DNA from: Bacteroidota bacterium
GTDB lineage: Bacteria; Bacteroidota; Ignavibacteria; Tepidaquicellales; Tepidaquicellaceae
Direction: 5' to 3'
DNA: 42,100 nucleotides
Assembly: GCA_018266845.1 (NCBI GenBank)
Contig: JAFDZO010000032.1
Coordinates: 21,676-63,775, forward strand
Shown here: in pieces, positions 41,283 through 42,100 of the stretch
Position numbering within the stretch: the first letter of the stretch is position 1
Layout of the letters: each line of letters begins with the position of its first letter
Program-made: the position numbers and the translations under genes
Notes under the pieces: generated by a model
Seen by the model: the letters and a program-made list of their open reading frames with translations, nothing else
Database searches by the model: none
Told to the model about the DNA's origin: nothing

Positions 41283-42100
41283 TTATTTTATTAAATCTAA
41301 AAATTGTTTAGCAACTCTTTCAATTCTGAACTTTTCCATATCTTCAAATTCAAATGTCCGGGTGTAATCACCGGCAAGAAATTCATCAATAAGTTTTTCA
41401 TTAATATTATTATCAGGGAAAGACAAAACAGGTCTTCCTGTAAAGTAATAATCAATTAATTTGCTTGGTGATTGCAAAACGGGATTGTAACCTATGTTTA
41501 CCAGAAAATCCATTTTGCTTAGTTCTTTCAATAACTGGGTTCTTGGAATAAACTCTCTAAACTCCAGCTTATCTCCAAGTTTTTCCTTATAAGGCAAAGC
41601 AAGGTTCGGCCCCATTTTATATATTACGAATTTAAAATCTGATTTTAAAGTGCAGAGATAATTTAAAAAATTTGTCGGGTTTCTAACTGATTTATAGAAT
41701 GTTCCGGCAAATGCGAAGGTAGGGACTTTGTTATTTACGAAAGGCTCTGTGTTCATGTAATCTTCGAACTTAAAACCTTGCGTAATTTCAACAATTTTAT
41801 CATGAAATTCACTGTAATAGTTTTGTTTCATGTTAATATTTGTAATAGCCAAGTAAGTCGCTTGTTTACCCCATGATTTTTCAAGATACTTAAACCAAAA
41901 TGGTTTTCCATATCTGTCATAAAATACGCCCATGTATGGATCGCCGCTATCCGGGATATAAGTTTTGGCAACTGGTGTTTTTGCTTTTCCAATAGCCCAT
42001 GCTGTTCCCCAATGGATAGGGTGCGGCACTGCTACGGAAATAAGTAAATCGTATCCTGATTCTCCTTTAAGTTTATCTTTTACCTGAAACATTAATCCAA
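41283..42100 (-). CDS. Glycosyltransferase (GT-B type), partial at the right edge
   Basis: The open frame runs to the window edge (codons before Met at 42092 stay open: TTA, GGA), so the real start lies outside. The 269 residues seen include an HPIHWGTAWAIGKAK block, TNINMKQNY, a FAFAGTFYKSVRNPTNFL beta-strand block and the SPSKLIDYYFTGRPVLSFPD nucleotide-sugar-binding block of GT4-like enzymes. It is the first gene visible of the polysaccharide run; more genes probably continue beyond the edge. Confidence 0.78.
   Translation of the reverse strand, partial: GLMFQVKDKLKGESGYDLLISVAVPHPIHWGTAWAIGKAKTPVAKTYIPDSGDPYMGVFYDRYGKPFWFKYLEKSWGKQATYLAITNINMKQNYYSEFHDKIVEITQGFKFEDYMNTEPFVNNKVPTFAFAGTFYKSVRNPTNFLNYLCTLKSDFKFVIYKMGPNLALPYKEKLGDKLEFREFIPRTQLLKELSKMDFLVNIGYNPVLQSPSKLIDYYFTGRPVLSFPDNNINEKLIDEFLAGDYTRTFEFEDMEKFRIERVAKQFLDLIK

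Overview
The window is AT-rich and reads like a chromosomal segment from the Bacteroidota/Chlorobiota side of the tree, most likely Ignavibacteria or a close relative. The main clues are two secreted proteins ending in a type IX secretion sorting domain with the YQNYPNPFNP signature typical of that group, few Shine-Dalgarno sites, many TTG starts, and housekeeping genes (recJ, yebC, ruvC, ruvA, ppa) of ordinary bacterial type. The taxon is inferred from these features only. No complete insertion sequence, prophage or CRISPR array was seen.

Left part (1-6061, + strand): the tail of an unidentified gene, an isoprenylcysteine-methyltransferase-like membrane enzyme and a lipoprotein; then about 1.3 kb of non-coding DNA holding ten copies of a 26-bp perfect hairpin at a spacing of about 120 bp. 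A three-gene, cysteine-rich metal-handling operon follows (small Cys-rich membrane-anchored or secreted protein; metallothionein-like plus two YHS-like domains; secreted HMA protein), closed by a clear terminator. A membrane-anchored metallophosphoesterase comes next.

Middle left (6098-15089, - strand): two type-IX-secreted proteins with Omp28/thioredoxin-like domains, one of which has lost its CxxC cysteines; a small membrane protein; a polyprenyl-phosphate sugar-phosphate transferase that could start a glycan; an RsbW-like ATPase; an outer-membrane-type barrel; and a lone ABC ATPase. Upstream lies a 277-bp MITE-like element (17-bp imperfect terminal inverted repeats, 9-bp direct repeat) and a tRNA-Leu(CAG).

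Middle right (15656-21371): recJ, yebC, then overlapping ruvC-ruvA-ppa, a convergent coiled-coil lipoprotein gene, and a small di-haem-type cytochrome.

Right part (21455-42100, - strand): an almost gapless run of 19 genes read right to left and devoted to a surface polysaccharide: four glycosyltransferases, an EpsG-like polymerase, an asparagine-synthase-like amidotransferase, two tandem paralogous polysaccharide deacetylases, a DUF362 protein, a UDP-glucuronate-epimerase-like enzyme, a GNAT acetyltransferase, a PglC-type initiating transferase, three different ATP-grasp ligases, a YdcF protein, a DegT-type aminotransferase and a Wzi-like outer-membrane protein at the end. Together they predict a polysaccharide with amino sugars, uronic acid, deacetylation and probably amide- or peptide-type decoration. 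The run goes past the right edge.
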